In this document: one piece after another, positions 11,955 to 22,804 of the stretch
Layout of the letters: every line of letters starts with the position of its first letter
Position numbering within the stretch: position 1 is the stretch's first letter
DNA from: Gari tellinella
Taxonomy: Eukaryota > Mollusca > Bivalvia > Cardiida > Psammobiidae
DNA: 64,000 nt
NCBI GenBank assembly: GCA_922989275.2
Contig: OV277861.1
Location: forward strand, 95,084,993-95,148,992
Reading direction: 5' to 3'
Program-made: the position numbers and the translations under genes
Notes under the pieces: generated by a model
What the model was told of the DNA's origin: nothing
The model's input: the letters and a program-made list of their open reading frames with translations, nothing else
Database searches by the model: none

Positions 11955-14900
11955 TAGTTGAAGGCGGACACATTGTAATACAGGTGGGAAACGAGTGGGT
12001 TCTTGGGATAACAGTATGGCTTTTGAATTCTTTCTCCGTATGTTACAACAAAACTGGGCGATGTTTTGCGTTTCGTGAATTATGGGTACGATGCCGGTTC
12101 GCCTTTTCCGACCATACTGCTATTGTTAGTAGTCTCAATTTCCTTACAATTCTACGATTCAGGGAGGCTTATTTTCTTACGATATTATTAATGCCGATAA
12201 AGTATATATCATATTTATTACCAATAAGTTGCTGTATTGTTTTCGTGTACTGTGTCATCTGTGCCTAAAGGTTGAACGGTAAATTTGCGTTATTTGCATG
12301 ACATGATTTGTTGTACAACTACATGATGATATAAATGTGCTGCGAAAACCTTTTGTATAAACCTTTTTTTTACTATTTTTACATTGCAGACCGTTGCCAT
12401 TTATTTCTCTTATAAATTAACTTATCAGTTTATATCACTCACTCCGATTGTGTATGTCTCGAGCATAACCGTGTCCTTTATAATTGAATTTTAACTAATT
12501 TGTACCATTATTGGAAAACGTGAACATGTGATTGTTTAATTACCTCTTAATTTCGACAGTGTGAACATGCTTAAGCTGAACGTGACCTATTCATTGTTTA
12601 ACTTTACAATTCGGGTATGTCATTTTCAAGTGAGGCGAATTGTCGTATTCTTTCTGTAGAAATAAGGATGGTTTTGACAATAGCGATTGCGAGATATCGA
12701 GGATCGTCTGTATGTAATGATTTTTTAGAATAGCTGTTGCTACATTAGATCATAATAGCATAATAGAGTTGTCGTTCCCTGTCATCTGTTGATGGAAGCA
12801 GGGCGTTATGATTACTTTCACTCAATAACTTTAAATACTTTATATTACTTCTTAGCTCGAGGTGTGCGTATGGTCTATGGAAAGACTGCATGTGTATAAC
12901 AGTTGACACTTTGTTGGTCAATGCTTATGCCAATACCAGCATACACTATGTATGGTAACATGCTATATTTACTTTATAAGTATTAACTTTATTTCATGAA
13001 TAAGGAAACGGTATTATTACCATAACCCATTTATGACTAAGCTGTTTTACATTGTATAAAGCGAATTACTGCAATAAATCGTAACCTCTTTACTGGCATA
13101 GTGGCATATACTTCAAACATAACTAGCTTGCTGTTTTCTCAAATACACGTTCAGGTAAATTGACAAAGCTATATCGTATCCAGTGTCTACTAGTTTGTGT
13201 CCTTTTCAGACGACTTGTTCTTCGGCTTCTATTCGGGATTCAAACTGTTTATACTCGAGGTAAAGCAGTGAAATGGTAAATTGAAAGCATGATTATTATA
13301 CCGCAAATACTCAGTTGCGTGTAAAGTTTGGTTTGTTTCCATTCTATTAATTTGATAAACAATCACTTCTAATACAATTGTTTGATTGACGATAACTTCT
13401 TGCCATATCTAATGAAATGTGGGTGAAAAAGGATAATTTATATTAGAAACCCGTGTGCCATAAATTAGACACAATAGCTTTGGTCCCAAGTGAATCCCTT
13501 ACCAATGCACCGTTTTCAAACAAAAACAGGTTATTAATTTGTAATCGCTACGTTCTATGCAGGAAATTGTTGTTTCATTAATTGATAACATCTTTGCAAA
13601 TCGCGTACGATGGCTATAAATGTAGCAAAGTGTGTAAAGATAAATCATCTAAAGTTATCTGATGGTTAAGATAATGTTTATAACTCTTTCAACACTAAGT
13701 AACTCGTGTAGGTTTGTTAGTTCCCCTGTGGATCCTTTTGTCATCAAAAACATGAACCAGTCTACTTGAAATTCTGGGTAGTGTAATAAATACTGGTTTA
13801 ACGTAGGTAACAGTGCATACCCTGACCAGAGGGCACCTATAGGAGCCCTCTCATTAGGATATGTACTATATGTAAATGTAATGAGTATATCTTAAGTCCA
13901 TGTTGTTGAAATATCATACGACGAATCCTAGATTGGCATTTTGTAAATAGATTATAGTGTACAGGGACATCTTAGCAACTGATACACACTCTTAATGCAA
14001 ACTTACTGTATTTCTGCAATGGGCACTGACTTACAATAAGTAGGTCTATTGCTGGTTTTGCGAAATTTTATGAACACACACCAATTGATTTGACATTTTG
14101 CAAGTTTATATCAGTAAAAAGAACAAATGTCATAGGGGAAATACAGTTTTACATTCATGTGTGACGTTAACGTGAAGATAATTGTGCATATTCTCCTAAA
14201 TATTAAACTTTCTTTACTGTCCCCGCCGATATGTTTTATTTGTGACAAGTCTGCTTTCATTGCAAACTCTCAGATATACCGTCTGTTGATAGTTTTGTCA
14301 TAGTCCACGTTCTGTGTAATGGAAAAAAAGGAAGAAATTAAGTAACTCAGTACTTTTTCTTAAGATAAATTGTTTAATTCTAATGTATCCATAGATTCGC
14401 CTTTTTGTAAAACATTCGTGACCCTATTTAAACGCACAGAAAGTCTACCATCTCTGTTGTGTAACATTCTATTTGACTATCCTGTCAACCTCAGATACAT
14501 ATGCAATACCAACCAAAGACTGAATGTCTTGAGAGTCGCCAATAATATAGTTTTGCAATTCTGAAAACAACTGGATCCAAAATTAATAATTTCTCCTAAA
14601 ACATGTGAAAGTTGGCCTACAGTAGTAGCCTTAACGTGTGTTTTCTGCTGTAGCTTCATTTTACTGCAAGTTGTCAGCTGTTTTTAATCCATCATTAAGT
14701 ATATTACAGTTTTCAAAAGTCGGTTTTATCCGTCTTGACCGTAATATTGTTAACCTCTTTTCTGGTTAAGTCTCAACTGACAAGATTAATGACTAGAAAT
14801 ATATTGTTGTATATAATTAACACAAACACAATCCATTGTTTCAACGTTAGCACCCATTTGTTTCATTGCTGTTTGCGGTTCCGTTGGAGAAATCTCGTTT

Positions 14901-15078
14901 ATGAGATACTTTTTAGTTTGAATTGCCATGTAATATTGAATCCGCTAAATTGGTTTAGGTCCCAGGTGAAATTGTGGAAAATACATCCATTATTTCTGCT
15001 TGAAATACTGATTGGCTATTAATCTGTATCTCGAGCACGTTTGAACAGAGTTATTGATTTGATATGGTAATAGATTAA
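11955..15078. other. Non-coding stretch, little structure
   Basis: No supported gene and no obvious transposon ends. At about 13819-13855 a short palindrome (CCCTGACCAGAGGGCACCTA / TAGGAGCCCTC) resembles the centre of family F. Frames of 60-113 codons are unremarkable. Confidence 0.4.
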
Positions 15079-15260
15079 CCAATGTGTGCCCACGATCCCA
15101 TATATGAGACATAGGCAAACATTGTAGACTCTGATCAGAGTCTACAATGTTTGCTGATAGTAAAACGAAACGAAAATTAAAATTTAGACCAGCACCCCTC
15201 AGATAAAAAGTGGATTAATCCAATATATAAGAATGGAACAATCAACTGGACACAAAAGGA
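15079..15260. mobile_element. MITE family B copy with shortened core
   Basis: TTAA|CCAATGTGTGCCCACGATCC ... CACAAAAGGA|TTAA. The central stem is ACATTGTAGACTCTGATCAG directly followed by its complement: the GACGCC...GGCGTC tip present in other B copies is missing, leaving a near-perfect loopless palindrome. Compare the copy at 62.9 kb, which has a similar loss. Confidence 0.85.
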
Positions 15261-15315
15261 TTAACAGTACAGCACAACTTGTGTTACAATGATGAAATGT
15301 ATCGTGATAGTTTTA

Positions 15316-15522
15316 CCCCTTCAATGTCATATTGTCGTTTGCCTCAATACTGTTGTCTGCAATATCGTTTCATTGTTAAATTTAGGGCAGTATAGCTAAA
15401 ACCATTTCAAAACGAGTGTCAAACAGTTTTTATCCTATTCAGACCCCACCTTATGTGACGCCTTATAAGGATTCAAACGGTTTGCAAACGCGCCTTTTGG
15501 CGTCATTGGTAGTGTAAAGGTT
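15316..15522. mobile_element. MITE family E copy, degraded
   Basis: It contains the E-specific blocks GTCTGCAATATCGTTTCATT and CAAAACGAGTGTCAAACAGT. The remaining core (CTTATAAGGATTCAAACGGT) is interrupted by a short duplicated segment. The right end TTGGTAGTGTAAAGGTTA is diverged, and the left TTAA is lost (TTTTACCCC). Confidence 0.65.
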
Positions 15523-15690
15523 ACGCAATTATTTCCATCGGGAACAACTTGGAACACGATCAAACGCCGGTTAACGCAGCGTCTGATTATGGTTAAAATT
15601 ATTTGCTTATCAGATCAAAATCGTGTAAATTACCAAAATTTTGCATTGCTTTTGCCTTTCGTTTGCGTTTGCACTTTCTCTCAAAACTAG
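15523..15690. mobile_element. MITE family D fragment
   Basis: Has the D block ATTATTTCCATCGGGAACAA, a decayed core (GATCAAACGCCGGTTAACGC / GCGTCTGAT) and the CGTTTGCGTTTGC subterminal block. The terminal repeats are not recognisable, so boundaries are approximate. Confidence 0.55.
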
Positions 15691-15844
15691 AAGGTGTTCC
15701 ACTAGCGTATAAAGGTGACTATCAGCTCAAATAGTGACACAACACCTACATTTAACCGTAATTCGCCTTAAGAGGTTGACATCAATTTGTAACACGTGAT
15801 CGCTATTAATGACAAAAAATATTCAAAATAAAGGCGTTGGAACT

Positions 15845-16017
15845 AAAATAATAAGTTCAATTTTAAGTAGTCTGGGGCCAGATAAGACGCCATGTAGCCT
15901 GATCAGGCTCCGATATGAGTTCGCCTCATATTGAAATGACTAGTTAAATGTTAAAACACTCTCTGGCTTTCTACATTTTATTGCATTGCGTTTTTGCGTT
16001 TGTTTGCGCCACCACTG
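15845..16017. mobile_element. MITE family D fragment, right end kept
   Basis: A core remnant (GGGGCCAGATAAGACGCCAT / GCCTGATCAGGCTCC) is followed by TTGCGTTTTTGCGTTTG and the terminal CCACTG/TA at 16012-16019. Its terminal TA is also the first two bases of the 29-bp inverted repeat of the next element, so one probably inserted beside the other. Confidence 0.6.
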
Positions 16018-16382
16018 TATTGTTCGACAATATTGACCTGACGTTGAACTTTATGCATGAATAAATTATAAAAAGATGATGCTGAATAAATCAATATTCG
16101 ATAGCTTACGTACAATTTCGGGTTGTTTCGGCTGATTACGTGAAAACTTGTTACAGTTGTAATCCGCAGTGGATTACATGTAACACTCCACATTGAGCAA
16201 GTACAAAAGATTATTGTTGATAAACTATTATTCCCGAGTCTCCTAGTATAATCGCATCTACTAAAACGCATCATGATGCGCTTTCGAGTGGGTTTTAATC
16301 CAGGTAATCATCAATGTTCTCACCTGCGACTCTTGCCAATATATACCTAATTTACAACCCCCAGCTGTAACTAGTCTGCAAT

Positions 16383-16451
16383 AGGTGTGTCGTTAGAGCA
16401 AGGGATTTGTAACATCGAGGTTCCGGGTTCGAATCCCGATAGAGGGGAAAC
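16383..16451 (+). tRNA. tRNA-like sequence, probably pseudo
   Basis: The segment carries a good B box/T arm (CGGGTTCGAATCCCG), an A-box-like GTTAGAGC and a possible anticodon loop TTGTAAC (GTA, tyrosine reading). The anticodon stem pairs at only three of five positions, and no acceptor partner for TAGAGGGG was found upstream. This is better read as a tRNA-derived remnant, such as a SINE head, than as a working tRNA gene. Confidence 0.3.
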
Positions 16452-16621
16452 TATTTTTATCTGATAAAATGTTATTTTATAGACCAAACAGACGCTATGA
16501 CATAATTTATTTAAAAATATCAAAAGAATCGTGTTCCAATCGATATAGAGGTTGTATGATTACTTAAAAGAAACAGCATAAATAGTCAACAACAACAAAC
16601 AAAAGTGAAAAAATTTACGAG

Positions 16622-16704
16622 TATTGCATGGGATTCGAACCCCTGAATGTACGGAAAAATAATCTATAGTCATCTGCCTTACCACTTGCGCTAAATACCT
16701 GTCG
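16622..16704 (-). tRNA. tRNA-like sequence with long variable arm, probably pseudo
   Basis: On the minus strand a B box GGGGTTCGAATCCC follows an A-box-like TAGCGCAAGTGG. A GATGA/TTATT stem with G-U pairs encloses the loop CTATAGA (anticodon ATA). GGTATT at the 5' side can pair with AATACT at the 3' side. The variable region is long, as in Ser/Leu-type tRNAs, and does not fit an ATA anticodon. The weak pairs make a functional tRNA unlikely. Confidence 0.3.
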
Positions 16705-16909
16705 ATATTTGTGGAACCGGGCAATGCTATATTTTCTCGGTGCCGATGTGGTTACAATGTTCGTTCTCGTATAAATGATAACGAAGTGTTCCGAAGCTAT
16801 ATTTAGAAATGCAACAAAGTGTGAAATTATGCTAATAGAGGTCACCAACGTCAGGTCAATATTGTCGAACAATAGTATAAGAAACAATATTTCCATAAAG
16901 CTGTCTTAA

Positions 16910-17110
16910 CTCATTATCCCCCGACATTTCCAATGGACAATTCCAGCTGTCCATAATTTAGACTATTTAGGGTTGTTTACTAACAAACTAAGTGAAGTCC
17001 CTGATTAGGGAGTTCACTTTGTACAAGTGTACTTTATACAGGTACACTGTTTGCGAAGGACGCGTATAAACGTAAAACATCTCGATGTCAGATCAGGGTC
17101 TAAACTCTTG
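16910..17110. mobile_element. MITE family F copy, right end lost
   Basis: TTAA|CTCATTATCCCCCGACAT, TTTAGACTATTTAGGGTTGT and AAGTGAAGTCCCTGATTAGG match the complete F copy at 57.5 kb. The central palindrome is reduced (TCCCTGATTAGGGAGTTCAC) and the right TTAA end is not recognisable. Confidence 0.65.
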
Positions 17111-17203
17111 GCCATTGCGATTTAAATTACTAAGTAGTGCAGAGTTTCTACATTATATCTTTTTGCAATTGCGATTGGTGTCGATTACACGGAAAATGAC
17201 ATA

Positions 17204-17409
17204 CAGTGAAACCTCTCTATTACGACCACTAAATTATGTTAATTATTAGGGTGTTTACGATAGGTGACCGCTTAAAGCAAGGTGACAGTGAAACAGAAAG
17301 CTCCTATAGGAGCTTTCTGTTTCACTGTCACCTAGCTTTAAGCTGTCACCTGTCTATTATACTCTCCATTAGCCTTCGTTTTAGTGGTCGTAATAGCGAG
17401 GTTTTACTG
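17204..17409. mobile_element. MITE family A copy, 206 bp, complete
   Basis: TA|CAGTGAAACCTCTCTATTAC ... GTAATAGCGAGGTTTTACTG|TA. The centre is a long loopless palindrome (GTGACAGTGAAACAGAAAGC TCC/TATA/GGA and its complement), flanked by CTTAAAGCAAGG/ CTAGCTTTAAG. The 24911-25116 copy has the same length and differs at about a dozen positions, so both are fairly young. TA duplication indicates a Tc1/mariner/pogo-type MITE. Confidence 0.9.
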
Positions 17410-17862
17410 TATTCTTCACCACTGTAAAACAGCAATATCGGGATTCCAATCACATTATAACTATCAATATTCGAACACTCTTATCGACTGACAGTCAACT
17501 GATTATCGATAATTACTGTCTACAGGTTAAAATTACTGTTCTCAGCACAAACAATCAGGTTCTCTCAAAAAGTGACTCATATTTGGTGTTAAATAATCAT
17601 ATGGTAGATAAGAGCAAAAACTTTCTGCTTTTTCACAGCTTTAAAGCTTTAAGCTACTAACTCTATAACCGAGAATAAATATAATTAGTGCCGAAGGATT
17701 GTGGACAACAATCGACACATCAACAACACTTCACAGTTTAGAAAAGCCAGTTTTTGCTTGCTACAAGTATCATTATACATGTAGTGAACTTCTCGAAAAC
17801 AGAAGGTGTTTATAAAGGTGTGATAAACGTTAGTTTAAAAAATATACGTTTGTCGTCTTTAA

Positions 17863-18109
17863 CCCTTTCACTCTCAATGACGTCATAAAGCGCATTTGCA
17901 AACAGTTTTGATCTTGATCAGACACCGCGAAACGCGAGGACTGATTAGAAACAAAACAGTTCGCCACTTGTTTTGAAATGACGCTAGTTACATGCCCTAC
18001 ATCTTACTTTGAAACGACATTGCCGACAACAATATTGAAGCGGATGTCAATATGGCGTTTAAGGGGCAAAACCTGACGATACATTTGAAATGAAAGGTTC
18101 AAGCATTAC
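17863..18109. mobile_element. MITE family E copy, reverse orientation
   Basis: TTAA|CCCTTTCACTCTCAATGACG at the left. The core TTGATCAGACACCGCGAAAC / GCGAGGACTGATTAGAA pairs imperfectly; the block TGAAACGACATTGCCGACAA is the complement of the E block elsewhere. The right end is decayed. Confidence 0.65.
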
Positions 18110-18514
18110 GAACAGTACAATTATCACCAACACCATCTGTAGGATATTCTACGATCTACATTAAGCGAGCAGTCAAGTACCTGAAACATATTCTATGCTA
18201 AATATAATAAAAACCCGTTAAATACTTACATTACTGCTACGATATTGCACCAAGTACAACTCAGTTGTCGACAGTGGCAGGCAGTGCCGTTTGCTGTCGA
18301 AGTATTCACACTTTTTCTGTGGCAGTCCAATAAACCTGAATTGAATAGGGTCACAGTCCAATGACAAACACCTGTTAGAAACACTTTTTATATTACTGTT
18401 ATATATTTGCCTTTGTTAAATTATAAGTATTTTTTTTATAATACTGCAGATCTTTTCAATTTGTCAATTAGATTGGAGGCTTATTTTGTATATTTTTTGT
18501 ATAATTCAAATGTT

Positions 18515-18661
18515 TTGTAGTCGCACCCTGTTTCATATTTTTCTCCTGCTTATGTAATTGTACATGAGAGTATTTATTGTAAATCATGTGCATGGCTATC
18601 AATATTGTATATCTTGATTGTTTAATGCCAATAAAATTTGATTTGAATTGAATTGAATTGA
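18515..18661 (+). mobile_element. Retrotransposon-like 3' tail with GAATT repeats
   Basis: Sequence TTCTCCTGCTTATGTAATTG ... GTTTAATGCCAATAAAATTTG ending in (TTGAA)n shares an alignable ~140-bp region with 41105-41250. A shared 3' segment with a terminal pentamer array is typical of CR1/L2-type non-LTR elements truncated at the 5' end. No reverse transcriptase is present, so the class is inferred. Confidence 0.5.
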
Positions 18662-19052
18662 ACTGATATAATTGAAAAATAAATGAACAATAATGTTTGC
18701 CTCGACAAAAACCTCATCACAATTTTCAGCGACATGCAAAAGAATTATACAGATGTGTTACCAACGAATTATCAAAGCTTAACGGAAAGATGTGTTTGCG
18801 TTGAAAATAATAATATGTCTCGCACTTTGATCTTTATCATAGAATACACGTACATGAAACGCCATATTTTTGCAAGGTGAACCTTAGTGCAGACACATGA
18901 TTTGAATTTATACTTGAATTGGCGTAAGGTGAATGTTTTAAATTATTTCATTAGAAAACTCATTGCTAGTAATAGTGCAAGCGAATCAACCTTTAAAGTA
19001 AGAATAACTCGTTATCTGTAAAACCCACTTGCACTTAAAGTTGTTCATGTCG

Positions 19053-19320
19053 TGATACCGTGTTCCCTCTCTACTACGACACCCAATTGGATACACAGAG
19101 TATGTGTGTTGTTCAGAAGGAGTCGTTACTTGGAGGGAAAATGAAGACTTGTCTAACATTTAAAACCAGCTTGAATCCAGATCAGACGCCGCGTAACGCG
19201 GCGTCTGATCTAGATTCAAGCTGTTTGTCACTCGCCATTATATTTATTCTATCAAAATGTCCACCTGTATGTAACTTTAAGACAAATAGCTGATGAATAT
19301 TTTAAGCAAACGATATTGCA
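19053..19320. mobile_element. Family I copy, right end lost
   Basis: Left block TTCCCTCTCTACTACGACAC, then GAGTATGTGTGTTGTTCAGA and GGAGGGAAAATGA, matches 54665 onward. The centre is a perfect hairpin (AATCCAGATCAGACGCCGCG/ TAA /CGCGGCGTCTGATCTAGATT), the same core as families B, D and E. The GATATTGCAGCAG block near 19310 is also shared with the 54.7-kb copy. Confidence 0.6.
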
Positions 19321-19660
19321 GCAGCATTTTGAGTTAGATGCTATCTTGGCTCCAGGATTTGATGGCCGTCATAAGACCATTACAGAAACATCACCATGAC
19401 GCTTAACAATTATACATGTATACATGCAAATAGTGTGGACACATACCAGACGCTGCAAATCGTCTGTAATCATCACTTGTTAATTTCCCATGCACGTAAT
19501 TCGAATCATGACCAGAGGGATAATAAAGAAAACTTTATTTCTGTCTTGCTATAAGAAGTAAATTTCGTAACACGTAAGTGGTTGTTTAATTTATATATGA
19601 ATAGCTGTATATATTATAGTGTAGTTGTAATTGTAGACTGGAATTGTCATCTTGCCGCTA

Positions 19661-19905
19661 ATTCCATCACCCCAGAGCTTGTTTCTAGTATTGAAGATAG
19701 GTGACTACTTAAAGCAGGTTGAAAATAAAGCAGAATGCGCCTTAATGCGCATTATGCTTTACTTTCAGCCTGCTTTGAGCTACCCTCTGCTAGATTGAAG
19801 AATCATTTCCATACGGTACATATCCATGACTGTATAGATTGGAAGTATTTCTGCAATAGAGAAATGAATAAAGAACGTAAAAGGGAGTATTTGTGAGTGT
19901 ATGGG
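19661..19905. mobile_element. MITE family C copy
   Basis: The core TTAAAGCAGGTTGAAAATAA / TTACTTTCAGCCTGCTTTGA with tip GAATGCGCC...GCGCATT and the CCATGACTGTATAGATTGGA block match family C. The right end is GAGTGTATGGG|TTAA; the left end is diverged. Confidence 0.75.
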
Positions 19906-19929
19906 TTAAGGGATAAGTGAGTTTATTAA

Positions 19930-20174
19930 CCCTTTCCCCCATAGAAGCGCCTTTTAGCGGATATGATTTATTCCTCCGCTGAAGAAAATAGTTCCAATTT
20001 AATCAGCCATGAATATATAGTATAGGGAATATTTTCTATATTTTAGCACATGGAAGCTTAAAGCTGGCTGAAAGTAAAGCAGAATGCGCCTTAAAGGCGC
20101 ATTCTGCTTTACTTTCAACCTGCTTTAAGTGGTCAACTATCTTAAATACTAGAAATAGGCTATCGGGTAAAGGG
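19930..20174. mobile_element. MITE family C copy, complete, inverted to its neighbour
   Basis: TTAA|CCCTTTCCCCCATAGAAGCG ... GGCTATCGGGTAAAGGG|TTAA with both target copies. Hairpin TGGCTGAAAGTAAAGCAGAA TGCGCC/TTAAA/GGCGCA and complement. It lies 24 bp from the preceding C copy in the opposite orientation. Confidence 0.9.
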
Positions 20175-21060
20175 TTAAGATCATAAAGTGTAATGAACGT
20201 TTATGTAATGGGCAAGCTCCTTCAACAGTGTACCGTTAAAAGTTGTCATATTAAGTTAAAACTAGTTTAATTCTGCGATTGCCAAACCATTTAAGATACT
20301 GTAAAATTGCTTTATATGTCGCTGCCTCTCTTTCCATCTCTATCTCTGTTTGTGTCTTTATCTGTCACTTGATGATTTTGGTCCATGGCCATAGTTATAT
20401 ATAAAAAAACATTATCATTGTCTATCTGCAACCCTTGCTCCCTTCCCCCTTTCTTTATCTGCCTCACTCTATCACTCCTATCTCTGTCGCTTTCGCTCTC
20501 TCTGTCTTTCCCGCTACTACATTAGTTATAACATATGTATGCTTTTCAAACTCTATCTAAAAAGATGACACGATATTACAAACGATGCAGGTGTTGATTG
20601 CGAGTGGCAATCATATAATTTCTTCGAGTGTATAACTAATTCACCCATAGGCAAATGCACTAGAATTTGCAAACAGCTCGGATACTGATAGTCGCACCCA
20701 TTTTTCTTCAATCAAAGTTTCTGAAAACTAAATTCGAAGTGCAAAGGCATATTGCAATTTTATTTTGACAAAAAAGTGATTTTAAGAGTTTTGTAAAACA
20801 AAATGTATACGATAAATTACGATTAAATTTATTCTATATATAATGGAAAAATCTCCATTTCAACAGCAAAAGCACATTCATCTTTAATGTCTCCACAGAC
20901 ACTATAAAAATGCCAAGACACAATATCGTGTCTTGTGAACTTCATTAAATACGTTATAACTCCCGCTGGATTGAGCAATAGATCGAGCTTATTGGCATTG
21001 GCGACACTTTTACCGACTTAATATTTTATTATCCCTTTGCCTGCTAAATTCGACTTGACT
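20175..21060. other. Non-coding stretch with CT-rich tract
   Basis: No gene recognised. A pyrimidine-rich segment at about 20320-20515 consists of CTCT/TCTGTC-type microsatellite. Confidence 0.5.
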
Positions 21061-21064
21061 TTAA

Positions 21065-21308
21065 CCCATTATCCCATAGCCTGTTTCTTGTTTTGATGAT
21101 AGTTGACCACTTAAAGCAGGCTGAAAGTAAAGCAGAATGCGCCACATGGCGCATTCTGCTTTACCTTCAGCCTGCTGTAAGCTATCAGCTGCTATAATAA
21201 GACAAATATTAAATATGACGCATATTCATTACGGTATATATTGGAACTATTTTCTTCAGCGGATGAATAAAATGCAAGTGCTAAAAGTCGATTATGTAAG
21301 GGAAAGGG
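21065..21308. mobile_element. MITE family C copy, complete
   Basis: TTAA|CCCATTATCCCATAGCCTGT ... TATGTAAGGGAAAGGG|TTAA. Centre GCTGAAAGTAAAGCAGAATG CGCC/ACAT/GGCG and complement. A short frame here (21137-21349) is only a translation of the repeat. Confidence 0.9.
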
Positions 21309-22018
21309 TTAAAGTGCACAAAATTGGTTCAACAACAGACGTAAAGTAACTCGGTGTCTGATAAAGATTCAGACTGCTTCACACCCGTGATTAGTTTATG
21401 TCAATTACGACACTTTATATGCAGTCGACAATATAAGGGAAAAGGGTTAATCTTTTCCCCACAAATTCACACATTGCCATTCAGTTACAGAAATACTGTT
21501 CCTTGCGTCTACCAAATCCCAATACAGAGCAGAAAGAGTATTTTGCTTCATTGTCAATACGAAACTTTTAATGGTTAATCTGTCGCTAGAATTTCCCGAT
21601 CTAGTTTTGCGTTGCACAACTATTAAGAATTTAGTTGAATAACATATGCTTTTTCAGTTGTATATTATCAATAGGAAACTAATTAAATTGAAGGTACAAT
21701 GTACGAGGACATAGGCAAATGTAACCACAACACTATGTAAAGCGAAAGGCGTCTACTGTTACAGTAGTAGTTCTCCTTTTACTTAATCAGCTTCAAAGAG
21801 ATGGCACACAGAATGAAAAACACATAACGAAATTGAAGTTTACATGTCCTCCTCCCCACCACACGGCCCTCTGAACAACGTTTGCGGATGTTCTGTAAAC
21901 AAGACATTTATGTCCAAATTTGTCACGGCTGCAATAGTGTCGCTTTGAAAGCGTCGTCTGCTGGGTGTTTTCAAAGTCACATATTGGCCATTTGAAAGAC
22001 ATTCACATAATGACGAGT
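21309..22018. other. Non-coding stretch, nothing recognised
   Basis: Short frames only. Two fragments near 21340-21460 resemble E-family flanks (GCAGTCGACAATATAAGGGA then AAAGGGTTAA), suggesting a dismantled E copy. Confidence 0.35.
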
Positions 22019-22089
22019 GGCAAACAGCTTGAAACCAAATGAGACGCAGCGTTATGCGGCGTCTGAACTGGATTCAATCGTTTTGCAAA
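22019..22089. repeat. Solo GACGC core hairpin
   Basis: GCAAACAGCTTGAAACCAAA TGAGACGCAGCG/TTA/TGCGGCGTCTGA and an imperfect complement ending TTTTGCAAA. This is the core shared by MITE families B, D, E and I, here without identifiable element ends. Confidence 0.6.
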
Positions 22090-22249
22090 AGTAAGCCAAT
22101 TTTCTTCCCTATTACGACTTTGTCCGATCAACGCATACAATGTGTGTCTCCCCTTGCGTGTCGGTGTAGAGGGGCAACGCTGTATATTATATTAAACATG
22201 CACTGTACATACATCATTATATTAGTTTTACCTTCATGCTTATTTTATT

Positions 22250-22336
22250 ATGTTTAGGTTATAATGTAATGATAACATACTTGTATAAGTCAAATAAAAC
22301 ATTATTTTGTTCTGTTTTGTTCTGGTTTGTTCTGAT
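22250..22336 (+). mobile_element. Possible retrotransposon 3' end with TTGTTCTG repeats
   Basis: CAAATAAAACATT is followed by three copies of an ~11-bp unit containing TTGTTCTG. A polyadenylation-like signal plus a short tandem array resembles the 3' terminus of a 5'-truncated non-LTR element. Nothing upstream confirms it. Confidence 0.3.
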
Positions 22337-22804
22337 ACCTGTAAACGATTATCTCCCGAAACAACTTGTGTAAAAATTAAGTCCACATTTGACAGTTTAC
22401 GGTTGTATATTCACCCATATGACGAACAGTGCCTTCTTCTCTTGAACTAAATTGTCTGCACCCTCTTCACAAATTTATTGCGTCTAAAGGACAATTATAC
22501 TCGTCACTAGCGTTCACATTGTCAAGAACATTGGCATACGTACATGTAAACTTTTACTGGCATCATGCCGTAAAACTCATCTAACATAGTCGGTGCCGGA
22601 TTGTCTTCAGCTTTTTTTCGCCTGGTGCTATGTAAAATATTTAGAGTTATGCGTATTTGTTTACTTAAGAAACATATTTAAACGAGCGTCAAACAGTTTG
22701 GATCCGTGTTACGCGTCTGCAAATGTCAGTGATGTCGGCTTTTGTTGTGACAGGATTAAACAGAGTGTACGTTAAACCAACTGCTCTAACATTGCTACTT
22801 GCTG

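Larger units (their letters stand above)
16018..16874. mobile_element. 857-bp element bounded by a perfect 29-bp inverted repeat
   Basis: Bases 16018-16046 (TATTGTTCGACAATATTGAC, nine more follow) are exactly complementary to 16846-16874. Homology stops abruptly at both inner ends. The first 15 bases of the repeat are themselves a palindrome. Between the repeats are two tRNA-like segments in opposite orientation, but no transposase frame. Two short frames run across the ends and are not convincing genes. It could be a non-autonomous DNA transposon, or a segment between two inverted copies of a short repeat. Only one copy is in the window. Confidence 0.6.

Noticed and set aside
16383..16704. 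Working tRNA genes
   Set aside because: B boxes are good, but anticodon and acceptor stems are incomplete. They are kept only as low-confidence tRNA-like features.
17204..17409. Family A MITEs as deletion derivatives mobilised by the 27.3-kb pogo-like element
   Set aside because: Their ends (CAGTAAAACC) do not match the CTGGTGTCCGACC ends of that element. A different transposase source is needed.
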